A stretch of DNA of 45,395 nucleotides from Novosphingobium meiothermophilum (GCF_003171715.1 NZ_QGHL01000011.1:1-45395), one strand, 5' to 3'; shown: positions 32,393 through 40,643, counted from the first letter of the stretch. The notes: generated by a model from the letters alone, not told the origin. Program-made: numbers and translations.

Positions 32393-34391
32393 GCGGGCAG
32401 CGGAGGTTGAAAGCCTCTCCCGCTCGTCGGATCGCAGCCGCCGCAATCGACCCAATTTCTTCTGCAAGGTGCTCCTCTGCTTCGATCTGGAACTCGTCGT
32501 GAACATTGGCCACGAAGGCGAACTCCTTGCCGTGGGTCCAGCCACGAGCGAGGAACTCCTCGTAAGCGAGGACCAGAGCCTTCTTCATTACGATGGCCCC
32601 ACCGCTCTGTAGCAGGGTGTTGAGGGCGGAGTGCATCCCTCGGACACGGAGCTTGCGCCCGTCGAGGCCGCGGAGGTAACCGGTCTTGGCTTTCTCTTGG
32701 ACAGCCGCTTGCAGCGCCCCCAGAGCGGGAAGGCCCTGCTCGATCTTGCGGCGGCCGGTTGCCCCGAGACGGCTCAATGCGTCGTCCTTCGCCTTCCCTG
32801 GGGGATACTTGGCGTTGAACGCAGCGCGCTTGTTGTCGCCCATGTCTTCGTAGGCGGTGAAGCCGAGCTTCCAATTGCCGGCACCGTAGAGGTAGGCGTA
32901 TTTCCAGGTCTTCGCGTTGTCGCGGGTGTTGAGGCCGACGAGGTCGCGGTTGACGCTGTGAACGTCGGTGCCGTCCTTCTTGTCCCCATTGACGACCGTG
33001 TCGGCATACTTGCCGCCGTCGTAACGGGCCATGTAGTGAGACAGCATCCGGAGCTCGAGGCCCTCGGCGTCCACACCAACCAGCTTCTTACCCTTCGGCA
33101 CGGTGAACAGCGAGCGGAGCTCGTAGCCGTAGCCGCCACGAATGCCCTTGAGGATGTTGCCGTCCTTGTCGACCTTCACCTTGGCGACTTGCGCCACGTT
33201 AGGGTCCGAGTGGGTCATCCGTCCGGTCACCGCGCCGTTGGAATTGACGCGGCCGTGGATGCGCCCGTCGGGCTTCACCATTTTGAGCAGCGCCTTCTCG
33301 CCGGTGGCGAGGAACCCGAGCGCCTTGCTGACGATCAGGTAATCCTTGAGAAGCGAGACTTCCGGATAAGCGAGAGCATCGAGCGTGGTTTCGTCGATCT
33401 TGGGCTGGCCGCTCGGGGTGAACTCCTGGGGCTCCCACCCGTAGACCGAGGTCAGCCGGTTCGCTATCTTCTGGCGGGAGGAGGGCTCGAACTCGACTAG
33501 CTGGACCGGGCAGTGGGCCCACCCGGCGTCGACCGAGCGTTTGACCACCTCGCCGGAGGACGTGACACCCTTGAGCCAGACCTTGCGGGTCGGCGTCTTG
33601 GTGACGATGCGACCTTTCTCGACGACCGGGGCATACCACGGCTTGAACGCTGCACGGAGCTCACGGTCGAGCTCGGCCTGCGTTGCGGTCATCTCCGCGG
33701 CGAGTGCCTCGGCCGCCGGGATGTCCAGCATGAAGCCGTGCTTCTCCTGGAGGTCGATGATCTGGGCAACGTCCATCTCGAGCTTGAGGGCTTCGTAGGA
33801 GTAGCCTTGGTCCTCGATCTTCTCGAGGAGCTTCAGGGTGACTTCGCAGTCCTGCTCGCAGTAGTCATCCATCTCGGGGTTGAAGGTGCCCCAGACGTAG
33901 TCGACCAGGGCGTCCCTGGTGAGGCCAAGGGCCTTGCCTTCGGCTTCCTTCTTGGGGCCGTAGTCGCCCTTGTAGGAGACGAGACGGTATCCCCAAGCCT
34001 CGAGCGAGTGGCGGCCGGTGAGGTTCCGCTTCAGGAAATCGTCAGGGCGCTTGCGGCGCTTTATGGCCTTGAAGTCGATGTCCTTGAGGTCCGTCCAGAC
34101 GACGCGGGAGTAGACCAGCGTGTCGTGGATTTCGCCCTTGGGCTTGAAGGTCGGGTAGATCTTCTGGAGAGCCGGCACGTCGAAGTTGACGATGTTGTGC
34201 CCGGCGATTTCGGGAGCCTCGGAGAGCCTGCGGAGGCCGTCAAGGATCGTGCCGTCCGGCGGGCGGCCCGCGCGGTCGGGGTGGTTGTTGAAACGAAGGC
34301 GCTCGCCCGTTTCACGGTCGATCATGTTGATGCAGTGGATGACCGTGAGTTGGTCGAGCAGGCCGTTCGTCTCGATGTCGAAGACGATCAT
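32346..34391 (-). CDS. DNA polymerase (T7 gp5-like, family A)
   Basis: 681 residues (T7 gp5: 704), ATG at 34391 with ATAGGAG upstream. The 3'-5' exonuclease domain has FDIETNG (Asp5, Glu7) and NIVNFDVPAL (Asp71). The polymerase domain has motif A at 438-450 (VGVDAEGLELRML, Asp441), motif B at 490-504 (RDNAKTWKYAYLYGA) and motif C HDE at 631-633. Replicates the phage genome; T7 gp5 needs host thioredoxin, and the region between domains here is shorter, so that dependence is uncertain. Confidence 0.97.
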   Translation of the reverse strand: MIVFDIETNGLLDQLTVIHCINMIDRETGERLRFNNHPDRAGRPPDGTILDGLRRLSEAPEIAGHNIVNFDVPALQKIYPTFKPKGEIHDTLVYSRVVWTDLKDIDFKAIKRRKRPDDFLKRNLTGRHSLEAWGYRLVSYKGDYGPKKEAEGKALGLTRDALVDYVWGTFNPEMDDYCEQDCEVTLKLLEKIEDQGYSYEALKLEMDVAQIIDLQEKHGFMLDIPAAEALAAEMTATQAELDRELRAAFKPWYAPVVEKGRIVTKTPTRKVWLKGVTSSGEVVKRSVDAGWAHCPVQLVEFEPSSRQKIANRLTSVYGWEPQEFTPSGQPKIDETTLDALAYPEVSLLKDYLIVSKALGFLATGEKALLKMVKPDGRIHGRVNSNGAVTGRMTHSDPNVAQVAKVKVDKDGNILKGIRGGYGYELRSLFTVPKGKKLVGVDAEGLELRMLSHYMARYDGGKYADTVVNGDKKDGTDVHSVNRDLVGLNTRDNAKTWKYAYLYGAGNWKLGFTAYEDMGDNKRAAFNAKYPPGKAKDDALSRLGATGRRKIEQGLPALGALQAAVQEKAKTGYLRGLDGRKLRVRGMHSALNTLLQSGGAIVMKKALVLAYEEFLARGWTHGKEFAFVANVHDEFQIEAEEHLAEEIGSIAAAAIRRAGEAFNLRCPLAGSKDIGIRWSDTH

Positions 34392-34411
34392 CGGCGCTCC
34401 TATTGAGGGGC

Positions 34412-35101
34412 TCAGTCGACGTTGATGAGGTCGTAAAGGGCCGTTAAGCGGTCGTTGGGCAGCAGCTTCCCGCCGCCGTAAGCAATCTTGAGCTCGTTGA
34501 GCCCTTCGACGAGCTCCACGCGGTAGTCTTCGTCGCGCCGGTCCCAATCCAGGAAGAGCTCGAGAAGGTCGAACGGGAGAAGGTTGTAGCCCCTCTCCAC
34601 GTATTTGATTGACCGGAGCGTCGAGCTAATGGGGCAGTGGATGTTGATGAGGCGGAGCCGCTTCGCTTCTTCATCCTCAGCAAACCGATGGTCTACCAGG
34701 ACTTCCGTCGGGGACACAATGGCGGCCCGGACGACGGTGAAATCAAAGTTCCCAATGACCTCTTCCGCCGAGCCGACAGTCACCATCCGGAACTTCTTGA
34801 CCGGCTTGATGAGCTGGATCTTCGGAACAAAGGCGAGCTTGCCGGTCGTCGAGGTCTTGAAGGTGATGGCCCGATTGGTCTCGACTTGCACCCCAAGGTG
34901 TCCCGAGATCCTGCCCTTGAGGAACGCAAAGTCCTCCTCGGTGTGGCAGTAGACGTCAACGTCATCGGCCGGGATCGGGGAGACGGTGGGCGACGCGCAG
35001 TAGCGGGCGTAGCCGCCGCAGATGACGCCGCGGTCGCCGAGAAGGTCGTAGAGCGGCCGAATGACGTCGAAACCGCGGATAATAGGGGTCTTGGTGAACA
35101 T
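34412..35101 (-). CDS. Nucleotidyltransferase-fold protein
   Basis: 229 residues, ATG at 35101 with ATAGGAG upstream. The motif GVICGGYARY (Gly29-Gly30) followed by PADDVDVYC (Asp47, Asp49) is the GG...DxD signature of the polymerase-beta-like nucleotidyltransferases; IGNFDFTVVRAA may give the third acidic residue. The C-terminal half (RLINIHCPISSTLRSIKYVE, then NLLPFDLLELFLDWD) is helical. Substrate unknown: nucleotidylation of a protein or of tRNA is possible. T7 has no such protein; it sits just before DNA polymerase. Confidence 0.78.
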   Translation of the reverse strand: MFTKTPIIRGFDVIRPLYDLLGDRGVICGGYARYCASPTVSPIPADDVDVYCHTEEDFAFLKGRISGHLGVQVETNRAITFKTSTTGKLAFVPKIQLIKPVKKFRMVTVGSAEEVIGNFDFTVVRAAIVSPTEVLVDHRFAEDEEAKRLRLINIHCPISSTLRSIKYVERGYNLLPFDLLELFLDWDRRDEDYRVELVEGLNELKIAYGGGKLLPNDRLTALYDLINVD

Positions 35102-35270
35102 CGGCGCTCCTATGGGAAACAGGTTGGCCCCACCGGTCCCCGATACGGTGAACCTTTCGGCCAATTTATCCCCCGGCCGGAGCCTTGAGGGGTGGGTTGG
35201 GGAGCCCCGGCACACCCTTTCCGAGGGGTGCTTTCCTCCCCGGTTCATCCTTCCGGGCGGGGTATCGGGA

Positions 35271-35591
35271 TCAGTCGACCAGCGCCTTGATCCGGTCGCG
35301 GACCCGCTTGGCCCGCTGGATTTCGTCAATCGCCTTGTCGGCAATCGCATTGGCCTGTTCGCGGACCTTGATCTCGGCATCGGCGACGCGCTGCTGGCGG
35401 TCCCAGCTTTCGAGCCAGTGGTCGTTGGCCGCCTGGTGCTTGCGATGCTGCGCTTCGATAAAGCCGTCCAGCTGGGCGTCGAGCTTGAGGGCCTCGGAGA
35501 GCAGGGCGTCGAGGCCCAGGTCGAAGAACTCGGCGTCCATCAGCTTGATGGTCGCGATGATGCGCGCGACGGTGTCGCGGATGATGGACAT
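35271..35591 (-). CDS. Hypothetical coiled-coil phage protein, 106 aa
   Basis: ATG at 35591 with ATAGGAG upstream. Almost wholly helical: MSIIRDTVARIIATIKLMDA, then LDALLSEALKLDAQLDGFIE, then REQANAIADKAIDEIQRAKR. No membrane segment. Not recognised. A 170-nt gap with a CACCC/GGGTG hairpin follows before the nucleotidyltransferase. Confidence 0.68.
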   Translation of the reverse strand: MSIIRDTVARIIATIKLMDAEFFDLGLDALLSEALKLDAQLDGFIEAQHRKHQAANDHWLESWDRQQRVADAEIKVREQANAIADKAIDEIQRAKRVRDRIKALVD

Positions 35592-35608
35592 GTCAGAAGC
35601 TCCTATGG

Positions 35609-35788
35609 TCAGGAAAGGAGGAGGTAGAGGGCACCGGTCAGGCCGACCGAGAGGACGGCTCCGAGCGTGGTGAGGTCGGCAAGGAAGCCGATTCGGTTAT
35701 CCGCGCGGTGGAAATCGACCGCAGTTTCGGCGAGGGTCCAGGTGATGAACAAGGTGAGGACCAAGAGGATGCCGCCAAGGGTCTTCAT
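35609..35788 (-). CDS. Small membrane protein, 59 aa
   Basis: The ATG at 35788 overlaps the stop of the DUF3310 gene (ATGA). Two membrane segments are visible: GGILLVLTLFITWTLAETAV and LTTLGAVLSVGLTGALYLLL, joined by FHRADNRIGF. Two-helix small proteins of this kind may be holins or antiholins, or act on the host membrane; a role cannot be fixed. Stop TGA at 35609, just before the ribosome-binding site of the next gene. Confidence 0.65.
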   Translation of the reverse strand: MKTLGGILLVLTLFITWTLAETAVDFHRADNRIGFLADLTTLGAVLSVGLTGALYLLLS

Positions 35789-36252
35789 CGGACCTCGTCG
35801 GCGGCCTTCTGGCCCTCGAGCTCGATCAGGAGCTCAATGTAGTGCTTGGCCTTCAGGAGGTCCGGAACGCCGCCCTTCTCGCGCCAGCGGGTCACATACT
35901 TGACCACGCAGCCCTCAATGAAGGGAAGATTGTTGGCGTGGATGAACTCGACGGGCTGGATCTTGCGGTTCTTGTAGTGGTCACCGGAGATCTGGACGTC
36001 GAGGGCCGAGCGGATTTCGTTGAGGGAGACGGGGGGGACCGCCTTGGGTCGATAGCGGTAGGCGAAGTCCGTAAGCCAGGTCACCCCCTCCGGGCCTGCG
36101 GTTTCCCACTCGCACTGCTCAGTGAGCCAATCGAACTCAATCTCATGGGTCGAAGCGGAAACTCCAGGAGGCCCATCACCACGGAAGCGGGGCGCCCAAT
36201 ACGTCCACCCCTCGTCAGAAGTCTTGTCCGGCGCCTTCGTCTCGGAACCCAT
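35785..36252 (-). CDS. DUF3310-containing protein (gp1.7-type nucleotide kinase domain)
   Basis: 155 residues, ATG at 36252 with GAGGAG 7 bases upstream; it overlaps the primase-helicase gene. The C-terminal half carries the DUF3310 signature: ISGDHYKNRKIQPVEFIHAN, then FIEGCVVKYVTRWREKGGVP, then DLLKAKHYIELLIELE. T7 gp1.7, which has this domain, is a nucleotide kinase acting on dGMP/dTMP. The N-terminal half (residues 1-80) is of unknown function. Confidence 0.85.
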   Translation of the reverse strand: MGSETKAPDKTSDEGWTYWAPRFRGDGPPGVSASTHEIEFDWLTEQCEWETAGPEGVTWLTDFAYRYRPKAVPPVSLNEIRSALDVQISGDHYKNRKIQPVEFIHANNLPFIEGCVVKYVTRWREKGGVPDLLKAKHYIELLIELEGQKAADEVR

Positions 36253-37891
36253 GGGTATTCTCCTCAAGGTCCGCCTCCACGAGCCGCCCGGTCTCCCGGT
36301 CGTAGGCCAAGCCGAACGTGACGCCCGTAGCGTCCCCCGTCTCGCGCTCTTTGAGGATGCGGAATGTCGTTGGTTTGCCTGGCTCCTGCTTGTTGCGCTC
36401 GAGGGCGAACAAGTTGTGTGACCATCGGGCGATGGCGCGGGAGCCGGTGAAATGCTTTTCGAGGACGCGGCCGCCCTCTTCGTGGGCCGTGCCGGTCGGG
36501 GTGGTCAGGTGCGAGATAAAGTGCAGCGTGAAGTGGTGCTGCTCGACCATGCTCGCGAGGTCCGACATGATGACGTCCAGCGCCTTGCGGTCGTCGTCCT
36601 CCTGCGCGATGAGCGCGGTGAGGTGGTCAAGGAAGATGTCCTTGATCCCCAGACCGAGGACCATGTAGCGGATGCGCTCCTTGATCGAGGACCAGTCCTT
36701 CGCCCCAAAGTGATTGTAGGGGAAGAACAGGCCGTCCATCTCGTCGATGGCCTCGGCCAGGCGCTCGCCGTCGAAGTCGACACCGGGCACATGGACGCGG
36801 GCACCGATGCGCATACCGGCAAGGGTCCGGATGGTCTTGACCGGGTTCTCTTCGAGCAGCAGCGCGCCAACACGGCGAGGCTCCGGGGCGATGATCGGGA
36901 TGCCGTCGTGCGGCTCGATCATGTCCGGAAACATCGTGCAGAGCATCAGCTGCTTGAACAGGGTGGTCTTGCCCGAGCCCACACCAGCACCATAGCCATA
37001 GAGCTCCCCGCGGCGGATGCCGTAGGTCGCCTTGGTCAACGTCGGGAACGGGAAGGGGAGACCATACTCCGGCGGCCGGATCGCCTTCTCGCGCAATGAC
37101 GACACCTCGAGGATGCCGTCGGGGCGATACTGGCGGGCCTGCCACGCAGCCGTGACCATCTCCCTCTCGCGCCCGGCCTGGAGCATATCGCTCGCGTCCT
37201 TCAGCGGGAGGTCGGCGATGTAGGCCTTGCCGGGGGTGATGAGGGCCGCGCACTTGACCGCGGCTTCCTGGCCAGGGTCGTCCATATCGAACATGAAGAC
37301 CACGCGCTCGAACTGCTCGAGCCAGTGCGCCGCCTCAGCGATTGCCTTATGGGCCGATGCGGCGCCGTCAGGGACCGATACGACCGGCCAGGTGTTCCCC
37401 ATGGCCTGCGCTTGGCTCATTGCGTCGAGCTCGCCCTCGGTGACGACGACCATGCGGCCGCCGGCCTTGAACTTGGACTGCCCGAAGAGGGGCAGGATGC
37501 CCTTCTTCTTGCCTACCCAATGGATGCCGTCCTTGTCACGGGGACGGATCTTCTGGGCGACCACTCGGCCCGAGGCGTCGTGGTAGGGGGCAATCTGGAC
37601 GCTCTCGCCGTGCTGCTGACCGATGCGGTAGTCGTATTGCTGGACGGTCTTCAGGGTCAGCTTGCGCTTGCCGAGGGGCGCGTGGTCGCCCCGGAGGAGC
37701 TCTCGGGGAAGGGGGCTAACACTACCCTGAGACGGGCCAGACCTTCCCCCTTCCCCTGCCTGCCACGCGGTCTCTTCAGGGCAGGCGTAACAGTAGCTGT
37801 GCCCGTCGTCGTAGACTGCACGGGCGTCGGAGGAGCCACAGTGTTCGCACGGCCCCTTGTAGAGCAATGCGCTCTCTGTTTCGTGGCTCAT
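36215..37891 (-). CDS. DNA primase-helicase (T7 gp4-like)
   Basis: 558 residues (T7 gp4A: 566). Zinc-binding domain with Cys15, Cys18, Cys34 and Cys37; TOPRIM at about 146-210 (VVVTEGELDAMS and FMFDMDDPGQEA); RecA-type helicase with Walker A at 300-310 (GAGVGSGKTTL) and a Walker B-like IKDIFLDHLTAL near 420, with HFISHL at 457-462. The acidic C-terminus ends in Phe, like T7 gp4, where this residue contacts the polymerase. Unwinds DNA and primes lagging strands. ATG overlaps the previous stop. Confidence 0.97.
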   Translation of the reverse strand: MSHETESALLYKGPCEHCGSSDARAVYDDGHSYCYACPEETAWQAGEGGRSGPSQGSVSPLPRELLRGDHAPLGKRKLTLKTVQQYDYRIGQQHGESVQIAPYHDASGRVVAQKIRPRDKDGIHWVGKKKGILPLFGQSKFKAGGRMVVVTEGELDAMSQAQAMGNTWPVVSVPDGAASAHKAIAEAAHWLEQFERVVFMFDMDDPGQEAAVKCAALITPGKAYIADLPLKDASDMLQAGREREMVTAAWQARQYRPDGILEVSSLREKAIRPPEYGLPFPFPTLTKATYGIRRGELYGYGAGVGSGKTTLFKQLMLCTMFPDMIEPHDGIPIIAPEPRRVGALLLEENPVKTIRTLAGMRIGARVHVPGVDFDGERLAEAIDEMDGLFFPYNHFGAKDWSSIKERIRYMVLGLGIKDIFLDHLTALIAQEDDDRKALDVIMSDLASMVEQHHFTLHFISHLTTPTGTAHEEGGRVLEKHFTGSRAIARWSHNLFALERNKQEPGKPTTFRILKERETGDATGVTFGLAYDRETGRLVEADLEENTHGFRDEGAGQDF

Positions 37892-38142
37892 TGTGCGGAC
37901 CGCAGCGCCTCCTGCGCGGCCAGAAGCTCGGCCGCAGCGGCGGCAATCTTCCGGTCGTAGAGTTCCTCCACCTCCTCAACGGTCAGGGAGAGGATGTAAC
38001 GCTTCCCACCGGGGGCCGAGAAGATGGCCGAAGGGAACGCAATGTCTCCCTTGCGGAGCACGTCGCGCTGGGAAAGGAGACGAGCCGAGTGGCCCGCCGC
38101 GCTCGACAAGCGCTGTGCTGCTTCGATCAAGGGGTCAGCCAC
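37888..38142 (-). CDS. Hypothetical phage protein, 84 aa
   Basis: GTG at 38142 with AAGG close upstream, overlapping the end of the preceding small gene. DPLIEAAQRLSSAAGHSARL, then LRKGDIAFPSAIFSAPGG, then KRYILSLTVEEVEELYDRKI; ends with a helix. Not recognised. Its stop overlaps the primase-helicase ATG. The longer upstream frame is rejected because it reads through the 70-aa gene. Confidence 0.6.
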   Translation of the reverse strand: MADPLIEAAQRLSSAAGHSARLLSQRDVLRKGDIAFPSAIFSAPGGKRYILSLTVEEVEELYDRKIAAAAAELLAAQEALRSAQ

Positions 38143-38347
38143 GTGCCTTCGTCCCTTCCCACGCTTCCGTGAGGATTGTCGGTGCGGGCACCGGCGGGAG
38201 ACCCAGGCGTTCGGCAAGGGCCTCGAAGGCCAGGCCGAGGGCCGTCTTATACCGCAGAGGCCGCCGAATTGGCTTCGCGAAGACGGGCGTCCTGGACTTT
38301 CTTCCGCGGCTGTGCCGACGCTTTGCGGACGAGGTGGTATTCGCCAT
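38135..38347 (-). CDS. Small basic hypothetical protein, 70 aa
   Basis: ATG at 38347 with AAGGGGG upstream. Basic N-terminus (SSAKRRHSRGRKSR) then YKTALGLAFEALAERLGLPP. It overlaps the 3' end of the HTH gene by about 100 bp, a large overlap, which lowers confidence. Not recognised. Confidence 0.45.
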   Translation of the reverse strand: MANTTSSAKRRHSRGRKSRTPVFAKPIRRPLRYKTALGLAFEALAERLGLPPVPAPTILTEAWEGTKARG

Positions 38348-38546
38348 ATGGGGCCCCCTTGGTGTCTTCTTTATGGATGGTGACGATCTCCGTCCCTTCA
38401 GGGAGGAGATCCTGACGTTCTCGCCGGAGGCGGTGGATCACGTCGGACAGCCGGAACCGGCCGTATTCGATGATGGCACTGCCTTCGGAGATATGGCCGC
38501 GTGAGCGCAGATGCGCCGCGACGACCTCGATGCGGGATTGGGTCAC
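38247..38546 (-). CDS. Helix-turn-helix domain phage protein (HTH_39-like)
   Basis: 99 residues from a GTG at 38546 that overlaps the lysozyme stop (GTGA). TQSRIEVVAAHLRSRGHISE, then IIEYGRFRLSDVIHRLRRER, then EIVTIHKED and YGEYHLV follow the layout of a short winged-helix domain seen in phages (helix, HTH, strand pair ending in YxL). Probably binds DNA. The basic 30-residue tail may be an extension. Confidence 0.65.
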   Translation of the reverse strand: MTQSRIEVVAAHLRSRGHISEGSAIIEYGRFRLSDVIHRLRRERQDLLPEGTEIVTIHKEDTKGAPYGEYHLVRKASAQPRKKVQDARLREANSAASAV

Positions 38547-39016
38547 TTCAGCGGTTTTCCCGGTTTGAGGTAGAGGGCCCGCTCGCGTTCGCGGCGGGTG
38601 ACCAGGCCGGGCAGCTTCTTGCCCCCGGCGAAGACCCACTTGCGGAACTCGTCCGCGGCGGCGGCATACTTGCCAGCGTTGTGGAGCTTCAGCAGGGTGC
38701 TGTCCCCGAGCCCCTCGGCCTTGGTGTCCTCGTCGATGTCTGGGCCTACGTTGAAAGCGAAGCAGACCAGCGCGGAGAACTGTGTGTCGGTCGCCTTCTT
38801 GACGAGGCGAAACACGTCGGCCGCCATGCGCTGCACGTCTAGAGCAAAGAGCTCCTCGGCGCGCTGCTTGGAGATCACGAGGCCCGGCGTGACGTCAGGC
38901 CCGGTGTGACCGTAGCCAATCGTCCAGACCCCTACGCTGTCTTGGTAGGCGCGAAGGCGCAGGCCCTCGCTGTCCTTGATGAGGCGCGCGGCCTCGGGCA
39001 GGATCGTTGCTCTCAT
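38543..39016 (-). CDS. Endolysin, GH24 lysozyme
   Basis: 157 residues; cleaves peptidoglycan glycan strands. The T4-lysozyme-type catalytic triad is visible: Glu17 (KDSEGLRLRAYQD), Asp26 and Thr32 (VWTIGYGHT), spaced E-x8-D-x5-T. Further family stretches: CFAFNVGP at about 87-94 and LVTRRERERALYL near the C-terminus. No signal peptide, so release needs the holin. Occupies the place of T7 gp3.5, which is an amidase, so the enzyme class has been replaced. ATG overlaps the RusA stop (ATGA). Confidence 0.94.
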   Translation of the reverse strand: MRATILPEAARLIKDSEGLRLRAYQDSVGVWTIGYGHTGPDVTPGLVISKQRAEELFALDVQRMAADVFRLVKKATDTQFSALVCFAFNVGPDIDEDTKAEGLGDSTLLKLHNAGKYAAAADEFRKWVFAGGKKLPGLVTRRERERALYLKPGKPLK

Positions 39017-39423
39017 AGAAACTCGATTGTAATTTGGTAGCCCTCGAGCTCACCGTCCTTGGCCCACCGCTTCGTGGTCTGGTTGTCGATGATCTGGTTG
39101 TCATCGAGCCACCACTTGCCGGTGTGCGTGATGGCGTCCCACAGGCCCTTCTCGTAGTTGTCGATGTCCCCTCGGGGATACGCCAGCTTCGTGGTCTTGG
39201 GCCGAGCTACGATGATGTCTGTGATGATCCGGACAGGCCGGTCTTGGACCTCACGGAAGTCCTCGAACGAGGCAATTTGCTCCAGGAGGGAGCCCGCCTC
39301 GTCACGCCAGATCTTGTATTTCGGATCGGTGTAGACCTGGGCGAAGCGGCCCCGGCACGTAGCACGGGACCGCTGCGTCGCATTAGGCTTGATCGGCAGG
39401 AAGAATGTGTGACTGACCGGCAC
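39013..39423 (-). CDS. RusA-like Holliday junction resolvase
   Basis: 136 residues. RusA signature: FFLPIKPNATQRSR at the N-terminus, PRGDIDNYEKGLWDAI at 83-98 (Asp86, Asp88) and WWLDDNQI at 104-111 (Asp107, Asp108). These acids bind metal in RusA. Resolves branched DNA before packaging. It takes the place of T7 gp3 endonuclease I, an unrelated enzyme of similar function. GTG start at 39423, just after the SSB stop; the ribosome-binding site is weak. Confidence 0.9.
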   Translation of the reverse strand: MPVSHTFFLPIKPNATQRSRATCRGRFAQVYTDPKYKIWRDEAGSLLEQIASFEDFREVQDRPVRIITDIIVARPKTTKLAYPRGDIDNYEKGLWDAITHTGKWWLDDNQIIDNQTTKRWAKDGELEGYQITIEFL

Positions 39424-39425
39424 CG

Positions 39426-40109
39426 TTAGAAGTCGCCGTCGTCTCCGGCGTCACCGCTGCCGCCTTCATCCGAGAAGCCAGGGCTGGCGGCCTGGTCCTC
39501 GATGTCATTGCCGTCTTCCTCGGCACCGAAGCCGTGGTCGGCCGCTGTGCGGGCGCCGCCCGAGGCCACCTTGAGCAGCTGCGCGCCTTCGAGCTCGAAG
39601 CGAACGCCGATGCCCTTGCCGCCGTCGGTCTCGTAGTCCATGATGCGGACGCCGAGCTTGAGCTCCGAGCCGCTGCCGATTTCCAGCGGGTTCTTCAGCT
39701 GCTCGCCCTTGCGATTGAACAGGTCGATACGGCCCTTCCAGATCGAGCCGTCCTTCTTCTTGCCGCCGGCGTTGGCCGAGGCACGGAGGACCACGAAGCC
39801 GGTTTCCTCGCCGCTCTCGCGGTCGAGTTCGGGCTTCAGAATGTCGATCTTGTAGAGTTGCTTGAGCAGCGCACCCTTCTTCTGGCGGGTGAGCTCAGCC
39901 TTCTTGGCCTCGAAGGCTTCGTCGAGGATCGCCTCGGCCTGCGCGATGAGGTCGTCAAGGCCCGGAGCGTCGGGGCTCAGGCGGAGGCGGCAGTGATATT
40001 CCCCGAACTCGGTCTTGAACTTGAAATCGGGGCGGGTGAGGGCCGGGAAAATGGCGACGCCACGGGGCGTCACGGCCTTCGGGTAGTCGGATCGTTTGTC
40101 GCGAAGCAA
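39426..40109 (-). CDS. Single-stranded DNA-binding protein (T7 gp2.5-like)
   Basis: 227 residues (T7 gp2.5: 232) from a TTG at 40109 with GAGGAG 6 bases upstream; the ATG at 40262 is rejected because another small gene occupies that space. The N-terminal part has AIFPALTRPDFKFKTEFGEY, then GSIWKGRIDLFNRKGEQLKN and ELKLGVRIMDYETDGGKGIG, an OB-fold pattern. The C-terminus is acidic and ends in Phe (DAGDDGDF), the tail that in T7 binds gp4 and gp5. Confidence 0.93.
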   Translation of the reverse strand: MLRDKRSDYPKAVTPRGVAIFPALTRPDFKFKTEFGEYHCRLRLSPDAPGLDDLIAQAEAILDEAFEAKKAELTRQKKGALLKQLYKIDILKPELDRESGEETGFVVLRASANAGGKKKDGSIWKGRIDLFNRKGEQLKNPLEIGSGSELKLGVRIMDYETDGGKGIGVRFELEGAQLLKVASGGARTAADHGFGAEEDGNDIEDQAASPGFSDEGGSGDAGDDGDF

Positions 40110-40119
40110 GGTGTTCTCC

Positions 40120-40275
40120 TCAGTGACCGGCGGGGCGGTCGGCGAGATCGTTGTCGAGCGCCTGGAGTGAGTAGCCCTCGGCCGCCAGGCGCATGGCGAT
40201 GAAGGTGTCGACGATGCCGTCTTCGGCCAGCTGATCGGCGGCCTCGTCGAGAAGGTGGTCAATTGCGCGGGTCAC
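40120..40275 (-). CDS. Small hypothetical protein, 51 aa
   Basis: GTG at 40275 with AGGGGGAA upstream, stop at 40120 just before the SSB ribosome-binding site. VTRAIDHLLDEAADQLAEDG, then IVDTFIAMRLAAEGYSLQAL; helical and acidic. Reading-frame quality is good and spacing is tight. Not recognised. Confidence 0.62.
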   Translation of the reverse strand: MTRAIDHLLDEAADQLAEDGIVDTFIAMRLAAEGYSLQALDNDLADRPAGH

Positions 40276-40504
40276 GAAGTTCCCCCTTCGCGTATTCCGC
40301 GAGAGCTAGGACGTCCGTCTCGACCCCCTCGATGCTCCCCTGCTGCCTCTTGGCGCGGCTCACGAGGTCGTGGGCGTCCAAGCCGGCGGCGTTGGCGACG
40401 ATCACCAAGGCGGCCGCAAGGGTCTCGATCTGGAGGTCGGCGGGGATGTATTGGAGCCGGTCAAGGAGGCTCAGGGCTGGCTCACGGACACGAGCAGCGG
40501 ACAC
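40259..40504 (-). CDS. Small hypothetical protein, 81 aa
   Basis: GTG at 40504. Helical: ALSLLDRLQYIPADLQIETL, then AAALVIVANAAGLDAHDLVS, then VLALAEYAKGEL. The ribosome-binding site is weak and the in-frame upstream sequence also looks coding (ASLRFAIAAS), so the start is uncertain. Overlaps the next gene by 17 bp. Not recognised. First gene after the RNA polymerase and its downstream promoter. Confidence 0.6.
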   Translation of the reverse strand: MSAARVREPALSLLDRLQYIPADLQIETLAAALVIVANAAGLDAHDLVSRAKRQQGSIEGVETDVLALAEYAKGELRDPRN

Positions 40505-40604
40505 GGAGGCCGCTATGGCGAAGCGAAGGGAGGCCGGCTTGGCCTCCCATGATCGGTGAAGAGTGTGGATGGTCTTTCTCCTGACCAGTGCCGGGGAGCT
40601 TCTG

Positions 40605-40627
40605 TCCCCGAAGAGTGGAACTTAATT
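40605..40627 (-). repeat. 23-bp repeat unit B (downstream of RNA polymerase gene)
   Basis: Matches 43577-43599 at 22 of 23 positions (plus strand TCCCCGAAGAGTGGAACTTA then ATT). It lies directly beside a promoter motif, as does the other copy. On the minus strand it continues into a CGGGGA/TCCCCG hairpin (40594-40610), which could be an RNA processing site. Confidence 0.7.
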
Positions 40628-40643
40628 AACGCTTCCCCTATCC

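Noticed and set aside
38150..38170. CACGCTTCCGTGAGG on the plus strand
   Set aside because: Partial match inside overlapping small genes; a short palindrome explains it.
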